A stretch of 59,629 nt of DNA from UBA1231 sp045123185 (GTDB lineage Bacteria; Bacillota_I; Bacilli_A; ML615J-28; CAG-313): contig JBGVIL010000167.1 in the NCBI GenBank assembly GCA_045123185.1, positions 1 through 59,629 on the forward strand. Reading direction: 5' to 3'. The position numbers and the translations under genes were made by a program. Positions 1 through 12,000 of the stretch are shown piece by piece (the stretch's first letter is position 1; every line of letters starts with the position of its first letter). The notes below the pieces were generated by a model that was not told the origin of the DNA, searched no databases, and saw only the letters and a program-made list of their open reading frames with translations.

Positions 1-886
1 TACAAACTTTAGTGTAATAGTTAATATATTCAACTTTTGAATAGTCATATTTATCTCCATGAACTTTTTTTGAACGTTCAATAAAATCTTTAGTTGTTAA
101 TGTTATTGATTTTGATGCTTTTTCTCTACCACAAATAGGGCATCCTTGACCAATTAAATGATTATATTTATTTATAGTGAAATATTTATTATGTATTTTA
201 CATAAAATTTTACCTTTATTTTTTTTAAAACCATTTTCTTTTAAATAAGAATAATCGTATTTATCACCATGAACTTCTTTAAATCGTTCAATCCATTCAT
301 TTACTGAATAGTGATAATGATTTGAACATTTTGGACAATTTTGTTTATTTATATGTGAATATGGTGTCATATAAAATTCACCATGAATTGGACATATTAT
401 ACAAACTTTTGTTTGTGAATTTATGTATTCAACTTTTGAATAATCATATTTATCTCCATGAACTTTTTTTGCCTCATTTATAAAATCTTGTGTTGTTTTA
501 CTTTTACCAACACATTTTGGACACCCTTGATAATTTAAATGACTATTTGGTGTTTGCCAAAATTCACCATGAATTGGACATATTATACAAACTTTAGTTT
601 TATTATTTATGTATTCTACTTTTGAATAATCATATTTATCACCATGAATTTCTTTTGCTTTTTTAATAAAAATATCTTTATTATGTGATAATTTTTTATT
701 AATACATTTTTTACACCCATTACCATTTAAATGACTATTTGGTATTTGCCAAAATTCACCATGAACTGGACATATTATACAAACTTTAGTATTAATATTA
801 ATATAGTCAACTTTTGAATAGTCATATTTATCTCCATGAACTTTTTTTGAACGTTCAATAAAATCTTTAGTTGTTAATTTCTTCAT
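1..886 (-). CDS. DUF723-repeat zinc-finger protein, C-terminus beyond window
   Basis: The frame is open from an ATG at 886 to the window edge (295 codons), so the 3' end is missing. The protein consists of five tandem units of about 63 residues. Each starts with HGDKYDYS (residues 17, 81, 143, 206, 276), followed in most units by a KVCIICPIHGEF-type segment and ending in a CxxC pair, which together look like a treble-clef zinc finger. This is the DUF723 family, known as a DNA-binding module of phage-borne nucleases. The start was chosen because MKKLTTKDFIERS mirrors the linker before the fifth unit (LTTKDFIERS). It lies downstream of the last virion gene in the same direction. A nuclease domain may follow outside the window, as in the protein at the right edge (inference). 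Confidence 0.8.
   Translation of the reverse strand, partial: MKKLTTKDFIERSKKVHGDKYDYSKVDYININTKVCIICPVHGEFWQIPNSHLNGNGCKKCINKKLSHNKDIFIKKAKEIHGDKYDYSKVEYINNKTKVCIICPIHGEFWQTPNSHLNYQGCPKCVGKSKTTQDFINEAKKVHGDKYDYSKVEYINSQTKVCIICPIHGEFYMTPYSHINKQNCPKCSNHYHYSVNEWIERFKEVHGDKYDYSYLKENGFKKNKGKILCKIHNKYFTINKYNHLIGQGCPICGREKASKSITLTTKDFIERSKKVHGDKYDYSKVEYINYYTKVC
31..877. repeat. 70-bp perfect direct repeat (31-100 and 808-877)
   Basis: The stretch at 31-100 and the stretch at 808-877 are identical over 70 bases, including silent positions. They encode the start of the first and fifth DUF723 units (TTKDFIERSKKVHGDKYDYS). The three middle units are clearly diverged from these, so the outer pair reflects a recent duplication or gene conversion. 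Confidence 0.85.
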
Positions 887-927
887 TAATATGTTTTTTA
901 ATATATAAATATTAAACATTAATAGTA

Positions 928-3612
928 TTAATTATTTTTAATATTAAAAAAATTTATACCTAATTGTTCTAAAGATTCTAATGAATTAATATCTAATATT
1001 TTAAGATGTTTTTCAAATGAACTTGATGTTCCTCTATCAATATAAACATTAGATTCTATTTTTTCTTTTGTTGCAATACCTAATTTATATTCTTCCCTAA
1101 ATATTTGGTCATCAATTAATTCATCTTCAGTCCATTCCTCATTTTCACCTTCTGTTTCAATTTCACCACCTTCACTTGGTTCTTCCAAATTAGTTTCTTC
1201 TGCATCAGAACCTTCTTCACTTAATGGTATTTTTATTGTAAAAAGATTTTTAATATTTTCTTCAACTTTTTCTATTATTTTATCTATTATATCATCATTA
1301 ATACCACTATTTTTTTCTTTATTTATTTCAAAATATGCCATATTTACTGAATTTTTACTATTATTATATTCATTATTAACAACATATTTACTATCATAAA
1401 TAAAATTATAATATTTTAATATAATTGAATCAAATTCATCTCTATAATAAGAACATACACTTTCTTCTAAAGTTATTGAATCAATATATTTAACACCACC
1501 ATTACTATATGTATACTTATTATTATTTATATCTTTAATTAAAATTGCGCCAATATAATAAGTTATATCACACATTAATTTATTAATAACAAAACCATTT
1601 CTATTATAATCAGCATTAAATTTTTCTTTTAATTCAATAGTACCATTTATTGTTGTTGATGTACACACTTTATTACCAAAACTATCATTATAATAATAAA
1701 ATATATCTGTTATAATATTACCAAAATAATTATTATTAAACAAAAATGATATTTGTGATGTATTACCAACATGAAAATTAATATCCATCAATTCATTATG
1801 TGACGGATGTTTATAATTACCATTACTATCTTTATTTAATGAACATGGCAATTTATTACCCATATCATCATATGCAACAACATCATCAATTAATAAAGAT
1901 AATTTTGTTTCAGTATAACCAGTTGTTTTTGTTTTATCATATATTTTATATGGTTTATGAAAATATAATGTATTACCACTTATTTCATATAATTTTTCCT
2001 TGTTATAACTATCACTATTATAATACCAACCAACATATGTTAATATTGTATTATCATTAACATATTCTATATCACTTCCATTATATTTTCTATTAAATTT
2101 AAATGATTCATTATCATTAATATAAATAATATTCCCATCAACTTCTGTAATACCATCAAATTTATTATAAATTATATAACATTCGTTTAATTTATCATAT
2201 AATTTAATTTGATTATCTTCAATTAATATTGGTGTATCATTTAAATATATAAAAGAACCAATGTCACCATTTAATGTGATACCACTTCCATTTATATTAA
2301 TCTTATGTGAATTATTTTCATAATAGGAATAATATTTAATACCGTTTATTGTACAATATTTAATACCAATATTTGATGATTCAAAATCATAAATTAAACA
2401 TATTTCATTGTCATATATAATATATTCACTTTCAAATACTCTATATAAATTACCTTTTATATAAAAGAAACCTAAACCATTATTTGTATCAATATTATAC
2501 TGATATGACATAACATCTTTATATTTAGTTTCATCTTCATCTTTTGGTAATAAGGTTTTTAAACCATCTTTAAATGAATAAAAATCATATTTTAATTTTT
2601 CTAAATAATTTAAAATTTTATCTTTTTCATCTTTTATTAATAAATTTCTTAATTCAGGGATAATATCTAAAACGTAAACGCCTTTTTTATTCCATTGACT
2701 CTTATTATATTTTAATTCATTACTACTTTTACCAAGCCATTCTTCCATCCATGTACCTTTAATAGCATCTTCATTTGGAAAATAATTTTCTTTATATTTA
2801 GTTGAATATAATGAACCAAAATCATTACCATTAGGGTTAAATTCGTATAAATCGTCATTAAATATTACAGTAGCACCTTCAGAACCATAATCTTCACCTT
2901 CATTCCAATCTTTAGAAAAGATAGTGAATTCACCAAGGTTTTCAATAGATGTTGTAAATAATATAGGTATATCAATAGTTGATATTGAACATTCAGAAAT
3001 TGGTAATAAATTTTTTAACCAGTCATTCATTTTAGATTTAACTTCATTACCATATAATTCTTCATAACGGCATTTATCACAGTCATCACCAATTTCAAGT
3101 TCTTCTAATTTTTTTACCCACTTATTAATATCTACAAATGACATTCTATGAACATTCCAAGCATCTAATATATCATCATTTTTAAAATGTTCTTCAAAAA
3201 TAAAAGTTGGAAAACATTTATCTTCACAAAATGAAATCAAATCATAACCACCATATTCAATAAATGTTTTATCTTTTTCACGATATTCATTTTCTAATTC
3301 AATTGTTTTATATTGTATTTCATGTTCATAATAATCAATTGCTGAATTATATTTAATATTTTTACATTGATGATTAGTAGTTAATAATTTAATATAATCT
3401 TTACAAAAATGGTATCTAAATATTAATTCCGAATAAGATAAATATTTATCATCAAATGAAACACTCATTGGTATCATACCATAATTTGATGTCATACTTG
3501 TTGTTGGGTCAAAAGATACAATGGTATCATACCCACTTTCATAAGAAGGTATAATACCACATTGTCTTGATATATATGGTTCTAAAGATATTTTTTTATA
3601 TAAATGTTTCAT
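928..3612 (-). CDS. Large putative virion (tail/baseplate) protein, 894 aa
   Basis: I do not recognise a family. It is the last of four consecutive very large genes (2117, 910, 901 and 894 aa) packed head to tail downstream of baseplate wedge genes, so a tail or baseplate-appendage role is inferred from context. The middle (about residues 400-560) is rich in short beta-type runs such as INGSGITLNG and YINDNESFKF. The C-terminal part has a Glu/Asp-rich low-complexity segment (about residues 800-845). An IDIPILF motif near residue 215 resembles IDIPLLF in the neighbouring 901-aa protein, hinting that the two are distant paralogues. Eight bases separate it from the upstream gene. There is no signal peptide. 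Confidence 0.7.
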   Translation of the reverse strand: MKHLYKKISLEPYISRQCGIIPSYESGYDTIVSFDPTTSMTSNYGMIPMSVSFDDKYLSYSELIFRYHFCKDYIKLLTTNHQCKNIKYNSAIDYYEHEIQYKTIELENEYREKDKTFIEYGGYDLISFCEDKCFPTFIFEEHFKNDDILDAWNVHRMSFVDINKWVKKLEELEIGDDCDKCRYEELYGNEVKSKMNDWLKNLLPISECSISTIDIPILFTTSIENLGEFTIFSKDWNEGEDYGSEGATVIFNDDLYEFNPNGNDFGSLYSTKYKENYFPNEDAIKGTWMEEWLGKSSNELKYNKSQWNKKGVYVLDIIPELRNLLIKDEKDKILNYLEKLKYDFYSFKDGLKTLLPKDEDETKYKDVMSYQYNIDTNNGLGFFYIKGNLYRVFESEYIIYDNEICLIYDFESSNIGIKYCTINGIKYYSYYENNSHKININGSGITLNGDIGSFIYLNDTPILIEDNQIKLYDKLNECYIIYNKFDGITEVDGNIIYINDNESFKFNRKYNGSDIEYVNDNTILTYVGWYYNSDSYNKEKLYEISGNTLYFHKPYKIYDKTKTTGYTETKLSLLIDDVVAYDDMGNKLPCSLNKDSNGNYKHPSHNELMDINFHVGNTSQISFLFNNNYFGNIITDIFYYYNDSFGNKVCTSTTINGTIELKEKFNADYNRNGFVINKLMCDITYYIGAILIKDINNNKYTYSNGGVKYIDSITLEESVCSYYRDEFDSIILKYYNFIYDSKYVVNNEYNNSKNSVNMAYFEINKEKNSGINDDIIDKIIEKVEENIKNLFTIKIPLSEEGSDAEETNLEEPSEGGEIETEGENEEWTEDELIDDQIFREEYKLGIATKEKIESNVYIDRGTSSSFEKHLKILDINSLESLEQLGINFFNIKNN

Positions 3613-3619
3613 TATTAAT

Positions 3620-6325
3620 TTATTCGGATTCGTCCATTATTTTTAATTCATATAAGTTAAATTTCATAACTGATTCTTTATCACTATTTTGACACATCCA
3701 ATTTGGCATATAATAACAATATCTTTTATTTACTTCATCATACACACATTCTAAAGGTATATACATATATTTATATAATTCATTTAATCTAACACCTTTT
3801 TTAAAGTCATTTAAATCGTTTTCATTTGTGAAATTATATAATTCATATTCAGTGCCATTTTTTTTATATGGTAATATAAAATTAATTGTTCGTCCTTCAC
3901 CAGCATGATTAAATTCAACTTTCAAATAAATAGGTTCTTCATGTAATTTTTCACAATATTCTTTAAAAATATAAAGATAAAAACCTTCTGCTGATTCATT
4001 CATTTCATATCTATTTTTTATATGAAATGATGCACTTAATCTTTTATCTTCTTTAAAATCAACTTCGAATTCTTTATCATCATAACAAGTATCATTTGAC
4101 ACACTAAATGTATTACTACTTATAGGTTTTTTGTCAGTTTCAGCAACACTAATATATGTTGTTTTATTATCTAACATATTATCCATATAAGTTTTATAGT
4201 ATTTATTTTCATCCATGAAAACAGTACATGAATATAATAATGTTTGATTTTGTGGATTGTCACTATTAAAAAATAATAATCTTAAAAATGACTTACCAAT
4301 TTTACTTTTTTGATAAAAAACATCATCATCAGTAAAATTTAAAAAGTATAATAAATCTGCTGGTTGGTAATATTCATATTTTTTCTCCCATTCAAAATCT
4401 TCTTTTTCATCTGTTCTTAATAAATTTGGTTTTGTTTCATCTTCATTATTTTCCAACCAATTATAATAATCAAATATATTCCAATTACAACGTGGTTTTA
4501 AAGCGTTTTTAACCTCTTCATTATTTGAACCATATAAATCCTCATTTATCTTCCAATCGTTCAAATTACGGCTTCTAAAGTGCAAATCAAATACAATTTC
4601 ATTAATTAATGTCTTATTATTATTACCACTATCATTATAACATGGATAATAAATTTCTCTTTCCATGTCAATAATTGGATTTATTGCCTCTTCTTTTTCT
4701 TTTTTAAAGAATAAATTTTCAATAATATTTTCTTTTAAAACATTATTCATCATATTATTACCAAATAATAATGGTATGTCAATATAAGATGAAGGGTTAT
4801 ATAATTTAATAATATCTAATGTATTAAAATTATTTGATTCATTTATATAACTTTCAACATTAATATTATGTTCATTAAATAATGGATTTAATAACATAAA
4901 ATTATATAAATGTTTATTTGAAACTATTGTACTACATACACTACTATAATCACCACCTTCACCAACAATAGGGTGACATCTAACCATACTATTACTTATA
5001 ACTTCATCAATATTTAAAACATATCTTTCAATATCATTAACTTCAATATATTCTATATCTGAAATTTTAACTACATCACCATTTTCATTATAGTTATATC
5101 TTTCATATGTTTTAATTAAACATTTTTTATCATTAATGATAACATATTTATATGTTTTTATATCACCATCAAAACCATTATAAGGTGCTTTAAATTTTGT
5201 TCCATTAATTTCAATTGGTATAGGTTTTGAATCAACAATAATATATCCATATTTTTCTGCATATCCTTCAGCATTTTTTTCTGTATCATTAATACCCCAT
5301 CCTTCTTTAGTATAAAATACTTCATATTCTTCACCACTAATAATAATAAAATCACTTATATTTGGCTCTTCTTTATATAATTTACCACAATATAAAAAAT
5401 TTAATTTACCATTAACTTCATAACCGTCAATTCTTGATTTGATTTTACTGAAACTTTCAACAATAATCTTTTGTGATGGAACAAATGAAAAATTAATATT
5501 TTCCAAAAATAAATGCATTGTTTCACCAATTGGTGTATTTCTCCATTCATATTTTACAATATAATCATTACCATCAATTGTTACTCTATCATTTTTTAAT
5601 GTATGTGATTTGTCATTTATATTAATTTTATATTCATTATCTTTAAAATTAAAATAATGTCTTATATTATCACCATTTATAATAATTTCTTCATTATTAT
5701 ATTTCTTTTCATTTGAAATACCATATTCTATATATGGAAATTTTCTACAACATGATAATGCATCAACAGTTAAATTGTAATCACTTTCTTTTTTAATTAT
5801 AAATTCAATAACATCATGCCAATCATCACGATTACAACTATTAATTAATAATGTTTCATTAGTGTTTAATGTTATATAAGGTGGGTTATTTTTATCTATT
5901 TCATATTTACCATCATTTGTTCTATATAACTCAATATCAACATCATAAGTTACATTGTTAATAGTTAATTTACCATCTGTTATCCAATATTTTGTATCAA
6001 CTTCAATAGTATCAACATCTTCATCAATTATAATAAATCTACCTTTATCATTCCAATAACCTCTATAATCATCAACAGCAATAACATGGTATTTTTGTTT
6101 ATAGATAACATATCCTTGTCTAGTAACTTTTTTACAATTAACACTTGCTTCAAGAAAATTATTATTTTCATTGAATTCAATCATTATTTTTTGACCATCA
6201 ACAAGTTTGCTATCAATATTTGTTACCCCACTTATAAATGACATATCCCTTGACAAATATAAATGTTCAAGGGGTATTTCATCATATCCTTTAGGTTCTG
6301 TTAGTCTTATTTTATAATTTAACAT
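3620..6325 (-). CDS. Large putative virion (tail/baseplate) protein, 901 aa
   Basis: Unrecognised. The ATG at 6325 overlaps the end of the upstream 910-aa gene by seven bases, so the two are translationally coupled. The N-terminal half contains repeated short beta-strand motifs (for example YKININDKSHTLKNDRVTIDG) of the kind seen in fibre or appendage proteins. The segment YIDIPLLF near residue 520 resembles the 894-aa neighbour. Cysteines are scattered and form no clear metal site. Its place in the large-structural-protein run supports a virion role. Exact function cannot be given. Confidence 0.7.
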   Translation of the reverse strand: MLNYKIRLTEPKGYDEIPLEHLYLSRDMSFISGVTNIDSKLVDGQKIMIEFNENNNFLEASVNCKKVTRQGYVIYKQKYHVIAVDDYRGYWNDKGRFIIIDEDVDTIEVDTKYWITDGKLTINNVTYDVDIELYRTNDGKYEIDKNNPPYITLNTNETLLINSCNRDDWHDVIEFIIKKESDYNLTVDALSCCRKFPYIEYGISNEKKYNNEEIIINGDNIRHYFNFKDNEYKININDKSHTLKNDRVTIDGNDYIVKYEWRNTPIGETMHLFLENINFSFVPSQKIIVESFSKIKSRIDGYEVNGKLNFLYCGKLYKEEPNISDFIIISGEEYEVFYTKEGWGINDTEKNAEGYAEKYGYIIVDSKPIPIEINGTKFKAPYNGFDGDIKTYKYVIINDKKCLIKTYERYNYNENGDVVKISDIEYIEVNDIERYVLNIDEVISNSMVRCHPIVGEGGDYSSVCSTIVSNKHLYNFMLLNPLFNEHNINVESYINESNNFNTLDIIKLYNPSSYIDIPLLFGNNMMNNVLKENIIENLFFKKEKEEAINPIIDMEREIYYPCYNDSGNNNKTLINEIVFDLHFRSRNLNDWKINEDLYGSNNEEVKNALKPRCNWNIFDYYNWLENNEDETKPNLLRTDEKEDFEWEKKYEYYQPADLLYFLNFTDDDVFYQKSKIGKSFLRLLFFNSDNPQNQTLLYSCTVFMDENKYYKTYMDNMLDNKTTYISVAETDKKPISSNTFSVSNDTCYDDKEFEVDFKEDKRLSASFHIKNRYEMNESAEGFYLYIFKEYCEKLHEEPIYLKVEFNHAGEGRTINFILPYKKNGTEYELYNFTNENDLNDFKKGVRLNELYKYMYIPLECVYDEVNKRYCYYMPNWMCQNSDKESVMKFNLYELKIMDESE

Positions 6326-9051
6326 TCTATGTTATCTTCTTCGTAATAATTATTTTCTTTTTCAAATGATATATTATTTGTATTAATATCATAAGGATAT
6401 GTTTTACTTCTTATATCATATATACCCTCTGGATTTTGTCTCCTTAAAAATAAATTAATATGCTTATTGATATATAAAGCACCATTTGTAAACGGATATT
6501 GTTCTATATCAGTATAATTATCATACCCATTTTGTATTATTTCTCTATAAACATATCTACAACTACCATCATACATAAAATTAGCATAAGAAGGTAAATT
6601 ATCAATAACTTTAAAATACTTATATCTTTTCTTATTACTATAATCAGGTAATTCTACATTTAATATTAAATTTCTTCTATTAGAAACAGTTTCTACAATA
6701 CATTCATATTTAGTATCACTAGACAAATCATAAATATACATTCTATCACCATTACCTAATTCATGATTTTCCATAGTATATAATTTTGTTTTATTACCAT
6801 TATATAATTCAATAGATTTTGGTGTTAAAAATTTAGGATATACTTCAGTAATTTCTTTAGATAATGATTTAATTCTTATTCTATAATGTGGATTATAATA
6901 ATAACCCTCTTTTCTTTGAACTGACCCATTTAATTCATATTCCTTTATCTTAAACCCATTATCATCATAATCATCACTTTGTATTTCATCATATATAATA
7001 TTCTTTATATACCCTTCATTATATGCTGTAAATTCTTTCGTTAATTCTCTTTGTGCTGTATTAAACCTAAAACCTATATCTTGAATTATTTGTTCATCGC
7101 AAGCAACCCTAGAGTAACAACATAAATCACCGTAATAATGTATATCATTATCAATATCGGCAACATTATAACTTCCCACAAGTATTTCATCATAATCATT
7201 ATTATCATGTCTATTATTTAACGAACTTACATCTAAACCATTTCTACTAAATGTATTATCAATATTATTAATTAATGATAAATTATTATAATTTAAATTT
7301 GGTATTGATTCATCTGATAATTTAAATGCACAACTTAATTTACCAAAACAATGTGAATATTCAATATTAGTGCTATTTTTAATAATTTCATTTATGTTTT
7401 CATTATATCTATTTTTACCATACCATTCCTTATAACCTTGATTATTTTTGATAATAGTAAAATATATATCAGTTAATGGTCTACCTAAATTATCTTTTAA
7501 ACAATCAATTTTAATATCATCAGTAAAAACAATCTCTGTTATATTATCATTATATATGTTTTTTGAAAATGCCATTTTACCTATCGTATTATCAAATTCA
7601 TTTTCAATTGATTGATATGTTTTTATATAATCCTTATTATCATAATATAATAATTTTTCATTTATCTTTTTATCAGCAAATTTCCAATTTGGTAATTTAG
7701 AAAAAATTCTTACATAATATTCTACTTCATCATATTCAACAATTCTTGTAAATGATATATCTTGTGCTGTATCATCAATATTACATTTCTCATTATTTAA
7801 AATATAATATGTACCTTGATATGTTTTTCTATCACTTGATATATCATCTTTATCCATATCATCAATATTTAACCATTTATTAGATAATTTAATACCATTT
7901 GAATAAACATAAAAAGTATAATCATCAACAACATCAATAACCTTAGCATTTCTTATTTCAATATTATCACCCTTATAAATGTTAACAATATTATTTTTAC
8001 TTAAACCATGTTTTGATACTGACCATATCTTAATTGCATTTGTTCCATTGTTTGCTTTAATTGTGTCATCAAATAACATTACTTTAAGGCTTGTAGAACC
8101 ATTTTCGTGCGTTTTAATAAACGATATTCCTTCTGTGGTAGAAGAACTAGGATAAGACAAGAAATAGTGCCAATTCTTCTCTAAACGCTGTTTATGAGGA
8201 TTATATTTTGGGTCAAAATAAAATAAATCTCTTGTTGGGTACATATCAATAAAATCACAAGGTTTTCTATTATTAATAACTTTAAACCAATCATAATCCA
8301 TATTTCTTGGGTCTGTTGATTCATCATTATAAACCTTCATTTTTCCAACATTTGTAAACCCAAACCATCCATTTTCTTCAATTAATTTTTCATTTATGGT
8401 ATCTTTGTATGGTGTTATTTCATCTGCCAAATATAAATGTAATTTAACTTTTGGGTCTTCCATCGCCTCACCTTTATCATCATAACCCATTATTTGTTTG
8501 CCATTATATGAACGCATAAAATCAGCAATTGTATTAAATGGTTGAGTTATTGGTTCATCACCAACAACATTACCTTCACTTGGGCAAACAGTTTTAAATG
8601 TTTTACTTCTTAAATAATGATTATTAAATATATCAATACCACAATGATAAACAAAACCATTAGCGTTGTTATTAAGTTGAGTATCCCTTATTGAATTTAA
8701 AGTACGTTTTTTTTCTTTAAATGAAGAAACATTTTTAAATTTTAAATTAGTAAATGTTAAACCACTATTAAAATTTAAACATTCAACATTATCAGTACCT
8801 TCATTTCTAACAACTTCAGTTATGTTATTAAATAACACATTGCTACAAATAGGATTAACACAAACAGTTAATCTGATTGTGTTACAATTTTGTCTCTCAT
8901 TATTATAAACATCCATTTCACTTACTGATGCTGTAAATGGGTCACAAGGTAATAATTTCTCACTACCAACAAAATTGATAGTGAGAGAATTATTATTGTT
9001 AACAGATTGTTTACTTTTATTTTTATTTAATAATATTTGTAAATTATCCAT
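6319..9051 (-). CDS. Large putative virion (tail/baseplate) protein, 910 aa
   Basis: Unrecognised. It starts six bases after the 2117-aa gene ends and overlaps the next gene by seven bases, so it sits in a continuous operon. The N-terminus is Asn-rich and contains a cysteine-bearing stretch (residues 56-92, ICSNVLF and DNVECLNF). The rest is a mixed alpha/beta protein with many Tyr and Asn residues, typical of AT-rich phage structural proteins. No membrane segment or signal peptide is visible. The virion role is inferred from position between gp6-like and other large structural genes. Confidence 0.7.
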   Translation of the reverse strand: MDNLQILLNKNKSKQSVNNNNSLTINFVGSEKLLPCDPFTASVSEMDVYNNERQNCNTIRLTVCVNPICSNVLFNNITEVVRNEGTDNVECLNFNSGLTFTNLKFKNVSSFKEKKRTLNSIRDTQLNNNANGFVYHCGIDIFNNHYLRSKTFKTVCPSEGNVVGDEPITQPFNTIADFMRSYNGKQIMGYDDKGEAMEDPKVKLHLYLADEITPYKDTINEKLIEENGWFGFTNVGKMKVYNDESTDPRNMDYDWFKVINNRKPCDFIDMYPTRDLFYFDPKYNPHKQRLEKNWHYFLSYPSSSTTEGISFIKTHENGSTSLKVMLFDDTIKANNGTNAIKIWSVSKHGLSKNNIVNIYKGDNIEIRNAKVIDVVDDYTFYVYSNGIKLSNKWLNIDDMDKDDISSDRKTYQGTYYILNNEKCNIDDTAQDISFTRIVEYDEVEYYVRIFSKLPNWKFADKKINEKLLYYDNKDYIKTYQSIENEFDNTIGKMAFSKNIYNDNITEIVFTDDIKIDCLKDNLGRPLTDIYFTIIKNNQGYKEWYGKNRYNENINEIIKNSTNIEYSHCFGKLSCAFKLSDESIPNLNYNNLSLINNIDNTFSRNGLDVSSLNNRHDNNDYDEILVGSYNVADIDNDIHYYGDLCCYSRVACDEQIIQDIGFRFNTAQRELTKEFTAYNEGYIKNIIYDEIQSDDYDDNGFKIKEYELNGSVQRKEGYYYNPHYRIRIKSLSKEITEVYPKFLTPKSIELYNGNKTKLYTMENHELGNGDRMYIYDLSSDTKYECIVETVSNRRNLILNVELPDYSNKKRYKYFKVIDNLPSYANFMYDGSCRYVYREIIQNGYDNYTDIEQYPFTNGALYINKHINLFLRRQNPEGIYDIRSKTYPYDINTNNISFEKENNYYEEDNIEC

Positions 9052-9056
9052 TTTAA

Positions 9057-12000
9057 TTAAACATTGGTTATGTTTTTGTTTTTATTATGTTTAAATTCTA
9101 AAAGATAAATTAATTTATTAGGCATTTGTATAAATAATTTACAATTTTTACTATCACCCAATAAAGTATCTTCCAAATCACCATTCCAATATACATCAAA
9201 TATTGCACTTTTTCCATCTTCACCTAAAGTAATATTAATATTTGATGTCATTTTACCTTCAGTCTTAAAAATAGCAACCATTTTATCACTATTCAAAAAT
9301 TGCTGATTAACATCACTATCACTCCATGAAATAGTATATTGGGTATGTTGTATTTTTACTGTAGTTGTTGATGAGGCTGAAATACCACCACTTGCAGAAC
9401 CAGTAGTTGTTGTCTCTTTACCTTCATCATCAGTTTCTGTCTTTGATGTTGTAACAGTTGCTGTACCAGTTGTTGTTGTTTCAGCATTATTTAAATAAAC
9501 AAAACCTTCATCTGTTACTGATATTTGTATTTTTCTAATATCAAATAAAGAAGTTGGTTGTATTGTAACAATTTCTTTTGTTAAACCATCACCATCCATA
9601 TTTAAATAATTTCTAAATAAAATAACACCTAACACATCATAACCTCTAACTTCATTATTACATGTATAAACAATATTTTTAATATCAGTATTATCATCAA
9701 ACTCAATAGTTGCATTTTCACCACTTTCTAATCTCCAATGGTCAAAATATTTTTTGAAGAATTTTTTATTACTAAAAAATCTACCAATATTTGGTGTCCA
9801 ACTACTTGCTTCTCTTTTTTTAGTATCTTTAGTTGGCGAAAAATCAGTAATTGTATATTCGTCAATAACTTCTCTTAATTTATGAACATTACTAGTATCT
9901 GATGTATTACCACTAAATAATTCAATAAATTTTTCTTTTATTTTATTTAAATAATTAACATCTTCATTTTTTTTCTTTACATAAATTAATTTAGGTATAT
10001 AACTAAAAATAGAATGACTAGTATTTTTACTATCTTGTTTTAATTTAAATTCTAATTTAAATTTAGAAGGTAATAAATATGTATCTTTATCATATTTATA
10101 CAAAATGTTAAATACACAATTATAAGTATCATTAGTAGCGCATTCTTCCAATGTTGGCATTTGAGGATTAATCATATCTCCACAATCAATTTCAAATGAT
10201 GTTTCACCAACACCTTGTGTAACACCTTTAATAATTTGATTTTCGCCATCATCTTCAATTGTCATATCAATGTCATAAGAACAACTTTGAACTGTTATAC
10301 CAAGACTATTGCAAGGCTCAATATTAACATTATAATAACTTCTAATTTCAGGATAATTGCCACTAACTAATTTAATATCTTTTCTAATATCACTAGTTTT
10401 ATTACCTAATAATAAATCAGTTTTAAAGAATCTTTTATCTTCTTTAGTTGTGTTTAATACTGTTTTAAATTCATCAGAATATGAATATTCTAATCCTTCC
10501 AAAGTAGTACCAATAATTTCATAACTAACATCTTTATAATTCATTGCAATACCATTATATAATTCACAATGTATACAACCCTTCTTCCATAATTCACTAG
10601 AACCAATATTTGCAATATCATTTCCAGCATATGGTGTAATTATAATAGCACTATAATCTAAACGTTTATCAATAAATAAACCTCTAAAATATGGTCTAGA
10701 ATTACGTTTAACATCTTTTATATTAGCATCAATATAATCTTTAACATCACCACCACTAGAACAATCAAAAATACCATCTATATGCGGTGTGGCATAATAA
10801 GGATATTGCTGATATTTTTTATTTGTAACTCTAGCACATTTATTATTTTCACTACATTCATTTAAATAACAATAACCACCATTATTAGTAAATACAGCAA
10901 AATAATTTCCTTGTTCTGTATATTGATTATAATCAATTAATGTATTAAAATCAAATAAATCACCACTATCATTTCTACTCTTTTTAATTACACGTCTTGG
11001 ATATTCAAAATTTTCATTATATCCAATACCATATTCATATCTACTATCACCATCTTTATGATACATTGTAGTGTAATTAAATCCAACAATATTCGGATGT
11101 GATGTTTCACAAGAAACATAACCATTTGAATCATATGTGTATTTTTCAATTTCACCATGTTCTGTTATCTCATCATATTGTGGATAAACACCCCTCATTA
11201 AATAAGGTTTCTTACCACCTTTATATGATAATTGCATTAATGATTCACCATCTTCAAGCACATAAGATGTTTTACACAAATTAAAAATTGATTGAAATTT
11301 AAATTTCAATATATTCATTTTTGTATCATCAGTTAATACTTGTTTTAATACTTGTTCATCATTATCAGTTAATACTTCATTTAATTCAGTATTAACAGTA
11401 ACAAAATCAGACCAAACATCCTTATTCTCAATTGAAACACTTGGCATGGTATATTTGCCTTCATCATTAATATTATTCCAAAAACCTATTAATTCATTTA
11501 TTTTAGTCTTTGGTGTACCATTTGTATATAAATTATTATTATAATTATTAGGTTCTTCATTTTTGCCAACAATTAATCTTAATGGTACTTCATTAATAAA
11601 AACATTAAATGGTTCACCATTTAATACACTAACAGTAGTTTTTGTTGTATTAGGTATTGGGTTTGAATCACATATTTCAGTAACTGTTAAATCATAATTT
11701 TGTGGTATCCACACATTAAAAATTAACACATCATTTTCAATTTTAGCATATTGTATACCATTAACACCTTTACAAGTACAATCATTATAAAAATCATTAA
11801 AATTATTTTCAGTTGGATTTATTTCCAATAATACTTCTTTTTCATTATTTAATGTTAAAGTATATTCATTACCACTACCATCACAATTATTAATTGTATA
11901 TGAATTACCATCAATTATAATAGCACTAATTCTAATTTCACCATAAAATTGATTATCATTACAAAAATCTTTAATATCTGATGCATTATCACCATCTGAA

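Noticed and set aside
31..877. CRISPR-like array
   Set aside because: The repeats are in-frame coding units of about 63 codons with varied sequence, not short identical repeats with unique spacers.
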